A DNA stretch of 64,000 nt from Pelobates cultripes (GCA_933207985.1 OW240921.1:89385162-89449161); one strand, 5' to 3'. Shown: positions 12,060-24,324, counted from the stretch's first letter. Numbers and translations: made by a program. Notes: a model not told the origin generated them from the letters alone.

Positions 12060-12300
12060 AAGGAGTCAGGTGGCGACGAGGGAGCACTGATATTCTTCCA
12101 GTTCTTCATTGGTCCCTTGCGCATTCTCTGTGGTAATGCCAGGAGCCAGAATATGTTGTCACTCCAGCATCCTTAACCGCACAGGAGGGAGCAGTGAGGA
12201 ACTTCAAGATCCCCACTGGGCCCCTGGGAGAGGACCTACACCAGCTCTCCCAAAAGTAGGGAGGTTTGTTGGGCCTAAAAAAATAAAAATAAAATTTTAT
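12060..12300. repeat. unclassified interspersed repeat fragment
   Basis: GC-rich relative to its surroundings. It ends in ctctcccaaaagtagggagg, which resembles a frog repeat also seen in pieces at 14374-14698 and 16110-16150. The 144-codon open frame at 12109-12543 starts in this repeat and runs through TG/CA-rich low-complexity sequence, so I do not call it a gene. Confidence 0.4.
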
Positions 12301-14370
12301 TTGAATGTGAGTGTGCCAGTGAGTTTCAATTCCGTAAAAGTGTCAGTGTGTCTGTCAGTGAGTGTGTTTATCCATGTGTGTGTACCCAGCAATCAAATAC
12401 CTACTGTACATACAAACACTAAACCCAAGTACACCGCTACTTTGAAATCGCAACAGTACATACAAACCTACAACTACATTCAAATACCAACACCACACAT
12501 GCCTAAATTCGTCACTAGTTATATCACCAGTGTTTGTTCATAAGAATTGTAATGCACTACATTAACAAATACTATAGTCTTTACATGTGTTGAATTAGCC
12601 TTCCAAACAGAGGGACAGGGTGGGAATGGGCTGTGGGGGGTGGTACATAAGTCAAAAATGTTGTTCTCCCCTGGGTGACCATAACTCTGGTTACACCAAT
12701 GCTGGCAGACTGTTTTTATTTTTTATTTTTTGTTGTTTTTTTTTTATTTGCTTAGTGGTAAAGTGAAAGTTTATGAGCAATTTTTCTATAAAGCCCCACC
12801 CTTTTCATGTTAAATGGAAAAATATTTACAAACAGCCAGCTGGCAGCATTCCCAGCAAGCTTCTATGGAGACCAGCACTAGGATATGACGTGACTACCTA
12901 CAGTCTAAATATATAGAATACGTGCTGTATTATTACTATGCCCAGACAATCCCAGGATTGAGGACAACTGAGTGGGGGATGGGACTACTAACAGGACTGC
13001 AAATTTCATTGGACACACTAGGCAGGATTTAAACTCCTTACTTTCCCATTTAAATGTGTTATGTAGATAATGCCTTTAAAAAAAAGTGAAATAATAAAAG
13101 ATTTAAAAAAAAATAAAAAAAAATTATTCAAACTTAAAAACCATTGTGCTGGTATCAGCTGATCGCTATCAGACCAAGAGAGCACAAATTAATCAGAGGT
13201 CTTTCATTCTGGTCTGGGTGCAATTGATTCTGCTCAGTGTACACCATTTGTGTCATATTAATGTTAGCCGTTCAGCTGACACAGTGTATACATCTCACGT
13301 GCGATCCCCTGCGTGTGACAGATGCGCTTTAACATGTTAAAATGTTTCAACAGCAGAAATAAATATATATACACTGTCTCTTCAGCTGACAGTCTTGGGT
13401 CAGGCCCACTCAAGTCACTAATCCTATTGTAACATTCAATTTCTGTCGTGAATAACAATTTGGAAGCAATTACATTAATGTCCTGTCCAAATACAGACAT
13501 GATTTATGGATTAGAGGTTTAACTACAGCAGTGGAGCTGGGAGGTAACGATTCCTTGTACCAGGGAGGGGTGACCTGGTTCTCACAAGAACACCCTCGTT
13601 TACTCATCTGTTATGATCCCGATGTGGTTTTTCCAGCATGTGAATGTTTAGATATGCGCACTATGCAGTGCATTCCATCTGGCATTCGTAAGATTTAAAG
13701 GGAGAGTATCCCTCGCACCACAAACAAAAAACCAAGAAACCTAAATAACGAGGTTTCTTTTTTTTTTTTTTATTTTTTTTTTTTACTCCCTCCAGGGCTG
13801 CTTGGCCCAGCTCCTCTGGGGAGCGGCTTGCTATTGGCTTTTTTTTCACAGTACTGATCTGCCAGCATGTCCGTGTCTAGCAGAGAAAAAAAAATCAGGT
13901 TTAAAAATGGAAAATAAAACCATTTAAAAAGTGGAATGCCACAGTGATGGCAGCAGTATTTGTCTAATATATCAAACCATTTAACATCAGCGGCTCACGG
14001 TAACTCCTAAAAATCCAATACCGTACTTATATATACTTTATACCTACCGCATATAACAAGCAATTTGAACAAACTTTGTCTGAACACTAATGTATGCTCA
14101 AATAAAAGCTATTACACGCTTCAGTAGGAAACCTCCAGAGACTGAAAGCCTGTCCTGACACAGGTGCAGCGTAGAGAAAGTTTGACAGGAATAAAGATGA
14201 TTCAGAAAGATGCAAAGTCCTAGAGAACCCGATTAAAAATGATTTTAAAAATCTACTTTTTTCATTGCATTGCATTTTGCAAATTCATTTAACGTTCATA
14301 GACTTAGTTGTGAAAAGATATGTGAATCTTTTAGACTGAGTTACAGACTCCTAGTTAGGAGGTGGACATT
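12301..14370. other. AT-rich intron with low-complexity tracts, no gene seen
   Basis: It has GTGT-rich sequence at 12305-12390, poly-T/A tracts near 12715-12740, 13075-13125 and 13757-13785, and a TTAA-family stub (tttaaagggagagtatccct) near 13695. The open frames are short and unsupported. Confidence 0.55.
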
Positions 14371-14373
14371 CCC

Positions 14374-14698
14374 ATATCTCCCAAGTGTCCCTAATTAAGC
14401 CTGACAGTCCCTAGTGTGGGCACAAACCCCCACTGTTACTCTTTTTCTAGGAGCTATATATTGTTGGTGTGTCTGAGTGCATAACAGAGCTCCACAGTAA
14501 TAATACTCACAGTAATGTCTTTAAACTACAATGAATGCATTGTTCTGGTTCTAAATTACATTTTATTAGAATAAATTGTCATGAGTGAGTTACCTATAAT
14601 TTTTAAAAACAGCCATGCATCCTAGCCACACCGCCACTCACACCCCTAAAATGAAAGTGTCCTGTTTTGCCCATTTAAATTGTTGGGAAGTATGCATT
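14374..14698. repeat. unclassified interspersed repeat ('atctcccaagtgtccc…')
   Basis: It opens with catatctcccaagtgtccct and closes with gttgggaagtatgc, a pair of ends I associate with an abundant frog repeat. Related pieces occur near 16115-16150 (ggaccccaaaatcgggactg) and 30985-31050. Classification unknown. Confidence 0.45.
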
Positions 14699-14759
14699 CC
14701 TTTAGATGTACGTGGAGTCTTTCTTCACTAGAGAATTGTTTTGAATTATCATTGATATT

Positions 14760-15020
14760 TGTGGGCTGTCTTGCTTGGACTTTTCACTTCAGGTCATGCC
14801 ACCACATTTCAATTGGGTTAAGGTCAAGCCTTTGTCTCTGAAACTCCAAAAGGCAAAATGTCTTCTCCTTTGACCATTGTTGAAGACCTGATTTTGTTTG
14901 GGATCATTGCAGTGCAACATTAGTCCATTCTTCTAAGCTCTAACTCGCTGACATCTGTCTTTTAGAATTCGCGCAACCCACATTAATTGTTCCTTTGGTG
15001 ATTGCAAGCTGCTAGGATCT
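14760..15020 (-). pseudogene. Tc1/mariner transposase remnant
   Basis: The minus strand carries the DLNP motif (from ttgggttaaggtc near 14813-14825), and then, moving toward the protein N-terminus, a block equivalent to HxNDP (from ggatcattgcagtgcaacat) and a segment matching the Tc1 'attcatggttcctt…' region (gttcctttggtgattgcaag). It is heavily decayed and only the catalytic core is present. Confidence 0.65.
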
Positions 15021-15099
15021 GGAATTAGGATAGAAATCCCACGAACATGCCGGATTGCTGGGATGAGTGTATTTATTGCAGGATTTTCTCGAAGCATAG

Positions 15100-16435
15100 C
15101 TTTTCCTGTAATATGTTAAAAACTTTAACTTTCATCATCTGTACATTAACATCTGTATTATTCAGTTGGTCCCTATCAAACACAATTTAATGGGGTTTTT
15201 TTTTTTGTTTTTTTTGTTTTGGAGAACAAAAGCGTACTCCTCAGTATAATCCCATGCACACTATTCTGGTCATGGTAGTTTAATGAACTAGGAGACACCC
15301 AGCAGAACCCAGGTAAGTTTAAAAAAATTAAATTAAAAAAATACATAGATGGTTTGACTACTTTACACTGGGATAAAACCAGGGCACTCAGAGTTCAGCA
15401 GGTTATGGTGCTTGGCGTGTTCCTTTAAGTGGAGCAGTCACTCCAAGAAAGAATGACCGTGGTCTCAAATTTCCTGCACATCTCCATGATCCACCTGTTT
15501 GATTAGTGAACTCCAAAATCTATAATAATGGTTTTATTATCCATTTAAGCCTCTTAAGCATTAGCAGTTCTTTTTCAGAGGCCTTGTGAAATCTCTTTTG
15601 ATGGTGGATTGAATTGATTCCTAAAACCCGTTTAAGAAGACCATAAAGTTCCAACATACCCCTTGCTAACAAATATTCTTTCCTGTTAACCTGACAGCAG
15701 AGCATGAACTGACCAAGGGTAAAGGAGCACTCCACAAAAGTAAAAAAAAAAACATTTATCTATTTAGTATATATGCATATTTTGATTACATTAGCTGCAG
15801 CACTAATTCCTTTAATTACTGTAAACCCTCCCCTTTTTCATACTCCCAAAATTGGAAGGTGTGCAGATGGGAGCAGGTGAGTGGTTCTGAGAGGAGGCGT
15901 AATCATGGACTGAACCCGTGGCACTGAAGATGCCCATAATAGGTGGGCCTGTCTGAAACCGGGGCAGGCAAGCCTACTGAAGGACAGAAGGGGCCTCTCT
16001 GGACGTCACCCAGCTTGCATGACCTTGCGGAGTGGTTGCTAAAGCTCTCTGCAGTGTCCTGGTGTCCGTAAACGTAGTAATGTAATGCCCCTACCGAAGG
16101 ACAACTCTGCAAGACAGGACCCCAAAATCGGGACTGTCCTGTCGAAATCGGGTCTGTTGGTTTACTTGCTTTTTATCCACATAGACTTTCCTCATAAGTG
16201 CTGATAGGGTGGGCGGGGCGGGGGGGGGAGGGGAGGGTGGAGAGAGAGAGCATGCGCATTCATCCACTTTTTTTTTTCTATGTGCGGTTTTATTCTGTAT
16301 TACAAAGCATTCAGATTAACGAATGGCAAGTGAGATACTTAATAAAAGTGTATTTTTTTTCCTTCACTCTTTTATAATAAAAAAAAAGGCTACATGGACA
16401 GGAGATTTAACTCTCAAGCACTTGGGCAGAGTGAA
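15100..16435. other. AT-rich intron with G-rich tract, no gene seen
   Basis: A TTAA-family right end lies near 15400-15440 (ttatggtgcttggcgtgttc, then ctttaa). A repeat-like stretch lies at about 15905-16150. A G-run tract is at 16207-16240, followed by (GA)n at 16240-16250. The 69-codon minus-strand frame at 15903-16112 is within the repeat-like stretch. Confidence 0.5.
16207..16240 (+). other. G-quadruplex-forming tract
   Basis: At least five runs of three or more G separated by single bases (GGGTGGGCGGGGC, then nine G, A, GGGG, A, GGG). On the sense strand of the kazrin transcript this could fold into a G-quadruplex in the intronic RNA as well as in DNA. Confidence 0.6.
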
Positions 16436-16860
16436 GTACTTAAAGGGTCACTTTAACTCTTTGGAGCAGGGGTCCCTTTTCTGTGTAAAATGCCCTCTTG
16501 GGCACTTTGCATAAGGTCCCCCGGTAAAACCTGGGGGGAAAAGGTTTTGCTTACCTAAAAATCCAGAGTGTGGCCTTCCACACTACCATCCTCGCATTAC
16601 TGGAGTCGTGCATGGCCCTATCACAGGCTTCTTATAGCGCTTGCCTGCTCTCTGGGTCAGGGAGGGATGCGAAAGGATGGTTTTTATTTTAAAAATAAAG
16701 AAATCCTGCAATCGAGGGAGATTGACAATATGCAGACCAGAACAGAGTAGTGGGCTTCCAATACTATGTGTGCCGGTGATGCAACTTGCCCCGAGGACAT
16801 ATTTACAAATATCTGTGGATGTGCAATGTTCCAAGCGGAAACACTGCACACACTGACTCC
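16436..16860. repeat. decayed TTAA foldback-element fragment
   Basis: It starts ttaaagggtcactttaactc with a TTAA left terminus, followed by family-like GC-richer interior. The right end is not clear. The several overlapping open frames at 16568-16968 on both strands are products of this repeat and are not called. Confidence 0.45.
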
Positions 16861-16969
16861 TACCACCATGACCACTTCAAAACAAGGTAATCGGAGCACA
16901 GGTGGAATTTTGTCCTCAACGAACCCCTCAAACTTGCCGCTGATGTCATTGCATTGATAGGAACACATA

Positions 16970-18204
16970 GTACAAATTACCGGCTCAATAATGTCTCATA
17001 GGTTCAAGTATTTTGCCTTAAAACAACTGTTCATGTCAGTTACATCATAAAGAGAAGACATTATTTGTTTAAGTAGATTCTCAAATCATTCTGCATTTGA
17101 AATAAAAGCAAAAATACAGATAATTGGGATGTGTTCTTTTACTAACCACGCTCCTAGCACACTACTTCAAGACCCTTTAATTTTATTAGCTCTTCCCATG
17201 GCAACTGGCCACACTACCAAGGAGAAGCAATGAGAGTGTACACAGCAGACAAGGTGGCAGGATTCTCACTAATTTTCCTGGACACAAATCGCTTCATATT
17301 GATGGACTGCACAAGTCCTGCCCTGTAAGGCTTACAAATCAGATGCAGCAAAGGGGGGAGGGGGACACAACCTTTTGTTAATGTAAAAGGAATCCTGTGG
17401 CATCTGAATTCTAGCTACTACACTTTTCATAAGCTGCCCATCAGCATGAAGAAATGACCGGATCCTCTTGGATCCGACAACCCAGACGGCAGCAGGAGCA
17501 GGCTCGTCTTGCTGCATGTTTGGTGCCGGCAGTCTCTGGGCAGTGACCAGCTCTCCTAATGCCCTGGAAACTAAAGTGTTAAAGCATTTGTGCATGACCT
17601 TTGCAGCTCCCAAACGGTGATCAATACGGAACTCATTATTCAAAACCTTTTTAAAATGACTGTAATAGAATAGATATTGTATTGATGCCAGTTTTGGTGC
17701 CACAGGGGACAAGCCCAGTTTTTAATTTGCAGTGCACTTTTTAAGGGAACATGTTCATGCCTGTTGGAAACAAACCTTCACCCAGGCTTGCTGTGTCCGT
17801 TAGAACTCTAAGCCGAGAAAGCAGAGCAAACACAGCCTAATAACTCAAGCAGAATAAACCTATTGTTGGTGCATTGAGCCCCTCCCACCACCTGCTGCTT
17901 TCTATTCAAGCTTAAGTGTGTGTGTTGAAGCTTGTTACATGGTATATAGAACAGCATATGCAGAGCTGGAAATTTTTCGTATTTTTTTTTTTTTTTTTTA
18001 ACCCCCTCCTTTTGTTGGGAGAAGAACTTCTGCTGTGATCACAAAATGTTTGTTCGCATTGTGATTGAGTTTATTGCACTGAGTTTTAATGCCTGATATC
18101 TAGCAAATTCCTTCTTTATTGCATGTGTGTGTAAAATCTATCCCCACACACTATTTTCTATTTAGTTTGTATGTGCGTATGTCTCTGCGCTTCACACTTT
18201 CAAT
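16970..18204. other. intron, no gene seen
   Basis: The 126-codon minus-strand frame at 17332-17712 has no recognised motif. A poly-T run lies at 17981-17999. Nothing else recognisable. Confidence 0.5.
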
Positions 18205-18450
18205 TAAAGAAACCCTTCAAGCACCATAACTGCTGCAGTGAGCTGGCTATGATGCCAGAAGTGTCCTGGCTCTCTCCCAGGGTCAGAGGTCAAATAGTTT
18301 GGAAACCTTTTTTATAAGTTATCAGGGTTCTGCTTCGCACTGGTCAGCTCCTCCAAGATTGATGGATGCTCTTGGGCACTGAGCTAGCATGGCAGACCCC
18401 AGGTCAATCGAACGGACTGGAAGAAGTCCTAGAATATGTCATTTTACTAT
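18205..18450. repeat. TTAA foldback-element fragment
   Basis: It begins attaaagaaacccttcaagc, then ccataactgctgcagtgagc and atgatgccagaagtgtcctg, the left-end landmarks of the superfamily. The right end is missing. Confidence 0.55.
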
Positions 18451-18955
18451 AATATGAGCTTCACCATTCTGCATCCTCTATCTACTCGAACAACAACAAA
18501 ATAAAAACCCCACTAATCAAATGGTAAATATTAGAATGTGGGTAAATGTGTATAGTCTCAAACACATGAGTGTGAGAGCACATACATTCAGTGAAGGCAT
18601 TGTCACTTGGTGGGAACTGCTGGCCCGAGTGCAGGGTTGTTTTGTAACATCAGTCCAGGTGGAGTTCCAAAATTTGTAAGCTACAAAGTTGCTCTTAATA
18701 CCCGCTCTTTGTGAGTCTTGGCTAGGAGTGGAAGCAGTGCACTTTACATAACACAGGCATGGGCGTCCGCAGGAATTTTTCCAGGAGGGGGGCATATTTG
18801 TAATGACATCTATGCTTGGCCTCTTTTTGACAGTGTCACGGAGGGGAGGAGCATAGTCCTTATCACATAAAGCCAGGGTAAATAGCGTTTTCACAACTAT
18901 GGTGTCAGGAATACATGTTTGTATTCCTGACACTATAGTGTTCCTTTAAGTAAAT

Positions 18956-19380
18956 TAAAGGAACATTCTGGTCACCATAACAACTTCATCTAAATTAAAA
19001 TGCTATGATGCCAGGAAGCCCCTGGGTGCTCTCTTTCCTTTAAGGGGTTAAACCGCTCTCAAATGGTTTAACCCCAAAGGCTTCCTCCAGCTCCAGGTCG
19101 CTCAGTGGTATTCGGCTTCTGAAACAGAGTGTCAGGAAGTGCAGATTGACGTCAGGCATGGGTGCCGCTGATTGGCTAGAGTTGACAGTTGACGCTCTAA
19201 GCCAATCGCTAGTTCCCGGTTCATAAAATATTTTTACTTTTTTATGAATGGGGAGCTACTGATTGGCTTAGAGTGCCAGCTGACCGCTCTAGCCAATCAG
19301 CAACACCCCTACCCAGCGGCACTCTGTGCTTCCTGACACTCAGTAAATAAAAGTGAACACATTAACACTGATATTTTTTT
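18956..19380. mobile_element. nested TTAA foldback element inside the 18758 element
   Basis: It starts ttaaaggaacattctggtca. It contains an inverted pair about 'gattggctagagttgacagt' (near 19171) and 'ctgaccgctctagccaatca' (near 19279), both built on GATTGGCT/AGCCAATC, folding around an AT-rich centre. The preceding bases 18895-18952 (gtcaggaatacatgtttgta … ctatagtgttcctttaa) look like the right end of another copy, so two elements may abut. The right terminus is uncertain. Confidence 0.6.
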
Positions 19381-19554
19381 TTTTACCTGGGGAGATGAGA
19401 AGGTCCAGAGTTTCCCTGCCAGGCCCAGGTACCAAAGCCTTATGATGTGGTGTCCAGAATAAAGTGGAGGGTTCACTTCATTTGTCCTTCCTGCTCCAAT
19501 CTCCTTTTCTTCTCCTTCATTTGACAGTCTTCTTTTTCTTCTGACACGGTCTTC

Positions 19555-19780
19555 TATATTTGGCTCCTTCTGCTCCTTTACCTTTCTGCTTATTTTGTGC
19601 CCTTCTGCTCCTTTCTCATTCTGATTCCTTTCTGCTCCTTGCAGACCCTTTCTGCTCCTGCTCCTACTTTACCTTTGTGCTCCTTCTGTCCCTTTCTGCT
19701 CCTTGCAGACCCTTCCTTCCCCTGCTCCTTGCTGCACCTGCTCCTTGCAGACCTTTCCTGCTCCTTGCTGACTCTTCATT
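19555..19780 (+). repeat. degenerate CT-rich tandem array ('ctgctccttgcagaccctt')
   Basis: Units around tttctgctccttgcagaccc repeat with variable spacing. It produces leucine/proline/serine-rich open frames on the plus strand (19560-19859), which are low complexity and not genes. Confidence 0.75.
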
Positions 19781-20175
19781 TAGGCTGCCCCCTCACCCCC
19801 AATGCCTCACTTGCCTAATCTATAAACTGCCCCCCATGCCTCACTTGCCTAATCTATAGGCTGCACCCCCATGCCTCACTTGCCTAATCTATATGGCTTG
19901 CCTAATCTATAGGCTGCCCCCATGCCTCACTTGCCTAGTCTATAGGCTGCCCCCCATGCCTCACTCCCTAATCTATAGGCTGCCCCCATGCCCCACTTCC
20001 CTAATCTATAGGCTGCCCCATGCCTCACTCCCTAATCTATAGGCTGCCCCCATGCCCCACTTCCCTAATCTATAGGCTGCCCCCATGCCCCACTTCCCTA
20101 ATCTATAGGCTGCCCATGCCCCACTTCCCTAATCTATAGGCTGCCCCCCATGCCCCACTTCCCTAATCTATAGGC
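19781..20175 (+). repeat. minisatellite, about 11 units of 31-35 bp
   Basis: The core is CTAATCTATAGGCTGCC followed by a C-run and ATGCC(T/C)CACTT. The first units carry 'cacttgcct', the later ones 'cacttccct' or the shorter 'cactccct'. The alternation of two unit types and one partial duplication (19885-19910) indicate higher-order unequal exchange. The last unit decays at ataggcaattt. Confidence 0.92.
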
Positions 20176-20585
20176 AATTTTAAACCCCCACCCCCCACCC
20201 CATCCCTCACTTACCTGATCTCTGCAATTGCTGGCTGCACTCTGTGTTGCTCTCCTGTGGTTTCAATCAGCAGAGAGAAGCAGGAATAGATGCATCCTAT
20301 CCCTGTCTCTCACCATACACAGCACCACCTACTGGCTGGCGCCGGTATTGCAGTTCATTTTAAATCTCACACACAAATTAGCAGAACAAGCTGAAAAATC
20401 CAGGGGGGGGGGCGGCAAGTGCCCCTCCCTTGCCCCCCCTGCGGACGCCCATGGACACAGGGGGTGTGACACTTTATCATGTTTCTATCACGCTGCTACT
20501 TTCAATGCTATCATGTTGGAAGGAGCAGTTGAAAGATGGATATATCGTTCCCGTAAACCATGCACTCCCTAAAGAAACAATCTCT

Positions 20586-20663
20586 TTAACCCCTTAAGGA
20601 CCAACCTTCTGGAATAAAAGGGAATCATGACATGTCACACGTCATGTGTCCTTAAGGGGTTAA
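20586..20663. mobile_element. 78-bp TTAA MITE (CCCCTTAAGGAC termini), copy 1
   Basis: TTAA at both ends encloses perfect inverted repeats CCCCTTAAGGAC and a short interior including ggaataaaagggaatcatga. A nearly identical copy is at 33131-33201. The TTAA target suggests piggyBac-type mobilisation. Confidence 0.88.
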
Positions 20664-21034
20664 ACCTCACTTTTTATGCCCGTTAGTCAGTTTTTTGAAA
20701 ACAGAAGCTCCAACTCGGGTGACACTTGTAATATTTTTTATTTTTTTTTGTCCAATTCAATGCTTCTACTAGAGAAGCATTGGGGATTACTGTGCCCCAC
20801 TCATAAAATGCCACTCCTAGAGAAGACAATGTTTCTCAATGAGAAGAATTAGTCTAATTTGTGTCATTGTGTGATGATGCTGAACTTGCTCGGTTTTGGA
20901 CAGATGTAAACATTTCCATTTCCTAGAAACAGCAATATTTTAAAGGGACAGGGTCAATGCACCAAATCCCTTTCACTAACAAGGTGTGGTGTTTGTGCCT
21001 AGAAACGTCCCTTAAGGGGCCTTATTTGTGTAAA

Positions 21035-21160
21035 GAAAGTAATCCCCACACCATAACACTACAACTGCCAGCCTGAACTGTCACCGCAAGGCAGGATGGA
21101 TTCCTAGGTACCAGATTATGACCCAACCTTAATCGGCACATTGCAGCAGAAATGTCAAAG
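21035..21160 (-). pseudogene. Tc1/mariner transposase remnant
   Basis: The stretch from ccacaccataacactacaac through gcaaggcaggatggattcct to ttgcagcagaaatgtc matches the central part of a common frog/fish Tc1-like element on the minus strand. A weaker resemblance to another part of the same element at about 21215-21290 (gaattc … aggaaacattcc … gatccatat) would be out of order, suggesting a second scrap or a rearrangement. Confidence 0.6.
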
Positions 21161-21299
21161 CCAGCAATACTGATTATGTGTGTACTCAGGACCACCTTAT
21201 CAGGGATATATGTCAGTTGCCTCCAGAACAGCTTGAATTCTTTACCGCCAGCAGGAAACATTCCATGGGAATATTGATCCATATAATATTGATCACGAC

Positions 21300-24200
21300 T
21301 AAAGGCTTCTACACACAGAGTATCAGGTACATGACAGATATTTCTAATAAAATGTATGTGTGAATATATACTTATAGAGGGACACACTCCTAGATCTTGT
21401 ATTCTTTTAGATTAAAATGACATTTTGTAAAACTGCATTCATCAATGTTTTAACCTTAACTAGGTCTTGATTTTGATCTGTCTATCTCACTTTCCCATGT
21501 ATAATTAGGACAATCTAGCAAACTGTTACACATGCGCCAGGCTCAGCACATGTACTGGATTCATATGCCATAGTGGCCAGATGCGGTTTATTTTCTGCTA
21601 GAGTAGATGTGCTACAGCCAGTGTTACTGTGGATTAAGGAGGAAGTAAACTGAAGACCATTTAAATGCAGAAATTATCTTTTTGTGTAAAAGCAATGTAG
21701 CTGTTTTTTGCACTTTTTTTTTCTTTTCAAACCACAAAGAACTATGTTTAGTTAGTATGCGTATAGAGCATGTCTCCTACACTGATACATTTATCTTCAT
21801 TTAACTCACCCCTCAGTTTTGACTTCCTTTTGTTTTATTCTGATTGTCCACATCAAAAAAAAAAGTGGTTTTTTTTAACCACAGTATTTGGTTTGTGATA
21901 TTCGGGCACCAATGGTCATTTAAATAAAGAGCTGATGGACCACCCAAGAACACTCGTTTAAACACACTACATAATTACACATAAGAGATAACAATGTTAA
22001 ATGCATTTACAGGCTAAAAAAATTCCCTCGTGAGTTGTAATTTCTCCTATATTAATTTTCTCTGCTGTTTGTTAACTCCTTGATTATCAATGGGAGTCTG
22101 CGTTATCACTGTCTTTAATCCCAGCAAGCTGATACCATTCTATTATGTTTTGTATCATGGATTCAGCAACCCTGAATAGTCTGTTATTATATAAGAAATT
22201 CAGAGTCCAGTACAATATGATATTTAAAAAAAAATAAAAAATCAAGCTAAACAGAATGTATCCTCCGTACCGCGGAAAGCTGTCCGCAATCTGAGAAAAG
22301 GATGTACATTGTCTGAAGTCCTGATAAAATTGGGTTTTGCAAGTGAAGAAGATCCACCACCATTCTAGCACACATTCCAGCAGATGTGAAATCTATCCAA
22401 ATGGTTGGTCTGTCTAAGAGGCAGGTTTGCCAATTGGTGGTGATACATTTTTAGTGTGGTTCAGTGGATTCTTGGTCCATGACCGAATACCTGACTACTC
22501 CATAACTTGCTGGTTTTTGGTTTTATTGGCCTTGAATTAAAAACTGCTTTTCCAGTTCTAGCCCACCAGCTGAACAAGTGACCTAAAACTTGTCATACAA
22601 AAAGGATAGTTGCCATGGGACTATTCTCAATGTAACCTATATATAGTATTTTATTACTCGATATCTTCGTCATTTAACGAATGTTTTCTCATTCTGTCTT
22701 TTGCATTATTCAAACATAGATTGATATTTTTGGATATTATTCGCACAACATTATTATTGAAATATTAAGTTGATTGAGAAGATATCCTTGGTCTTTTATA
22801 ATGGCCAATTTAATGTGCAGAAAAATGCTCAATTTAGCAAATATCTCTTTTGGACTTGCCATTTTTTTCCCCCATCCGTGTTAACTAAAAGATGCACTGA
22901 AAACATAGCTCTAAACCAGAGATTTAATCCATGCTTACCCAAAATCCTCTATACAAGAGCAGTACAAGCAGAGAATTTCGAGAGGCTGAGCAATTTCATA
23001 TTTGCTGCAAGGCTGTCAGAGAGACTGACAGCACGGCTGGGGGAACCAGCAGCCTGTTTCTTCTTGTTCATTTATTTCAGATGCCTTGGAAGCAGCGAGC
23101 AGACTGAACTAGCTTATACTGAGATAGCCGAGGTTATTCCTTTAGGGAAGATGAGCAGTCATTACTCTCTACTCACGGATACTGTGGAGCAGTGTGAGGC
23201 TTTCATCAGTCAAATCAGCATGGATTTGAATAATGTTCTATGGTTCCAGCAAAAGAATCAGCATGGAAAGATGGCATATATCCGTTATGTGGATTTAAAA
23301 AATATATATATATATATTTTTTTATCTGGCCTTTGAATTTTGCTGTAGATGTGGAAAATTTAAAGAGCTGCCTGCAATATTAATAGGATCATCAAATATG
23401 ATCTCTCGTTTACAGATTAATTTTAGTTAGTTTTTTGTAACTCTCTGCATGTCATCTGATTTGAAGTGAAGTCCAAAATCAGCTGGCTATAAACTGCACA
23501 AGACTTTGAGAAGTCTTACCGGTAGAACAACATGCATCACTGTTCAGTTTGAGATATAATCCTGCCTATCTAGAACCACTATCTTATTATTGAAGTTCAT
23601 GAGAGGAGATTAAAGATGGTTTGGCTTTAGTTTAACACTTCATACACATTCTGTCCCGTCACATCCTTAGAGAATACCGGTTTTATTTCTAAAAGGTAAA
23701 CATTCTATAATGGTTATGCAATTTGAACACAAACACTAGTTTTTATTGGTATTATTGTGGGGACACCAATGTGTGACAAAGGGGCCCATAACACATAAAT
23801 GTTTTATCAAATAATAAGAAAGTGGGGGAAAAAAGGCATTTGGGGTGAAATAATATTAAGTTTTACTGCTTCTTTAAGGCTTCATTTCCAAACTCCTCCT
23901 TTAACTTTCCAAGCTGAAATTGCCTGCTTTTAAATTATCCTCCAGCTAGTTATTAGAACTAGCTGTTTAAACCAAAGTGCTCTTGTACACACAGTCTGCT
24001 GATTAGTTTTTTTTGGGAAGATGAAAGGCTCCATTTTCTAAGCACTTGCTTTATTAATACGGAGACGAGCGTTGACTGAGGTGGCGTTTTTTTTTTGCCT
24101 TCGGCCAGATGGCTGTGAGTTCTGAAGAGTGCTGCTGTTCTAAGATTGGGAATGGAAATTACTTCATACCTATTCTAGAGTATTATACATGCATTACCCA

Positions 24201-24310
24201 ACTTAAAATCAAATCTCCTTTCTTTGGCAGGAGCCGAGGAGATCTTGGCAAGTCTAACACAGGGGTTTTTTCAACTAATGGGAAATGTCATTCATTAGAT
24301 TCCTGAATAA
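21300..24310. other. AT-rich intron, no gene called
   Basis: It contains the longest open frame of the window (22770-23336, plus, 188 codons). That frame begins in AT-rich sequence, has no recognised domain and ends in an (AT)n tract, and is most simply a chance frame. Bases 22960-23230 are unusually balanced in composition, so they may be worth a conservation check. No repeat family was recognised. Confidence 0.5.
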
Positions 24311-24324
24311 ACATGCTACACCAG

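Larger units (their letters stand above)
18758..20453. mobile_element. 1.7-kb non-autonomous hAT-like element carrying a minisatellite
   Basis: The terminal inverted repeats are catgggcgtccgcagg (from 18758) and cctgcggacgcccatg (ending 20453), perfect over 14-16 bases. The flanks aacacagg (18750-18757) and gacacagg (20454-20461) are an 8-bp target duplication with one mismatch, the hAT signature. No transposase frame was found. Inside are a nested TTAA foldback element (18956 onward), a CT-rich degenerate tandem array (19555-19780) and a 31-35-bp minisatellite (19781-20175). The open frames of 60-140 codons here are repeat products. Confidence 0.82.

Noticed and set aside
12109..12543. 144-codon plus-strand open frame
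   Set aside because: It starts in a repeat fragment and runs through GT/CA-rich low-complexity sequence.
18517..18933. 138-codon minus-strand open frame
   Set aside because: It crosses the left boundary of the 18758 element and has no family features.
19560..19859. 99-codon Leu/Pro/Ser-rich frame
   Set aside because: Translation of a CT-rich tandem array; the apparent signal-peptide-like hydrophobicity comes from composition.
19797..20175. CRISPR-like regularly spaced repeat
   Set aside because: The units abut directly with no unique spacers, and the host is a vertebrate; this is a minisatellite.
22770..23336. Longest open frame (188 codons, plus strand)
   Set aside because: No recognisable domain, begins in AT-rich sequence and ends in an (AT)n tract. 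A frame of this length is expected roughly once or less by chance in 64 kb on six frames, so it is not convincing without conservation or transcripts.
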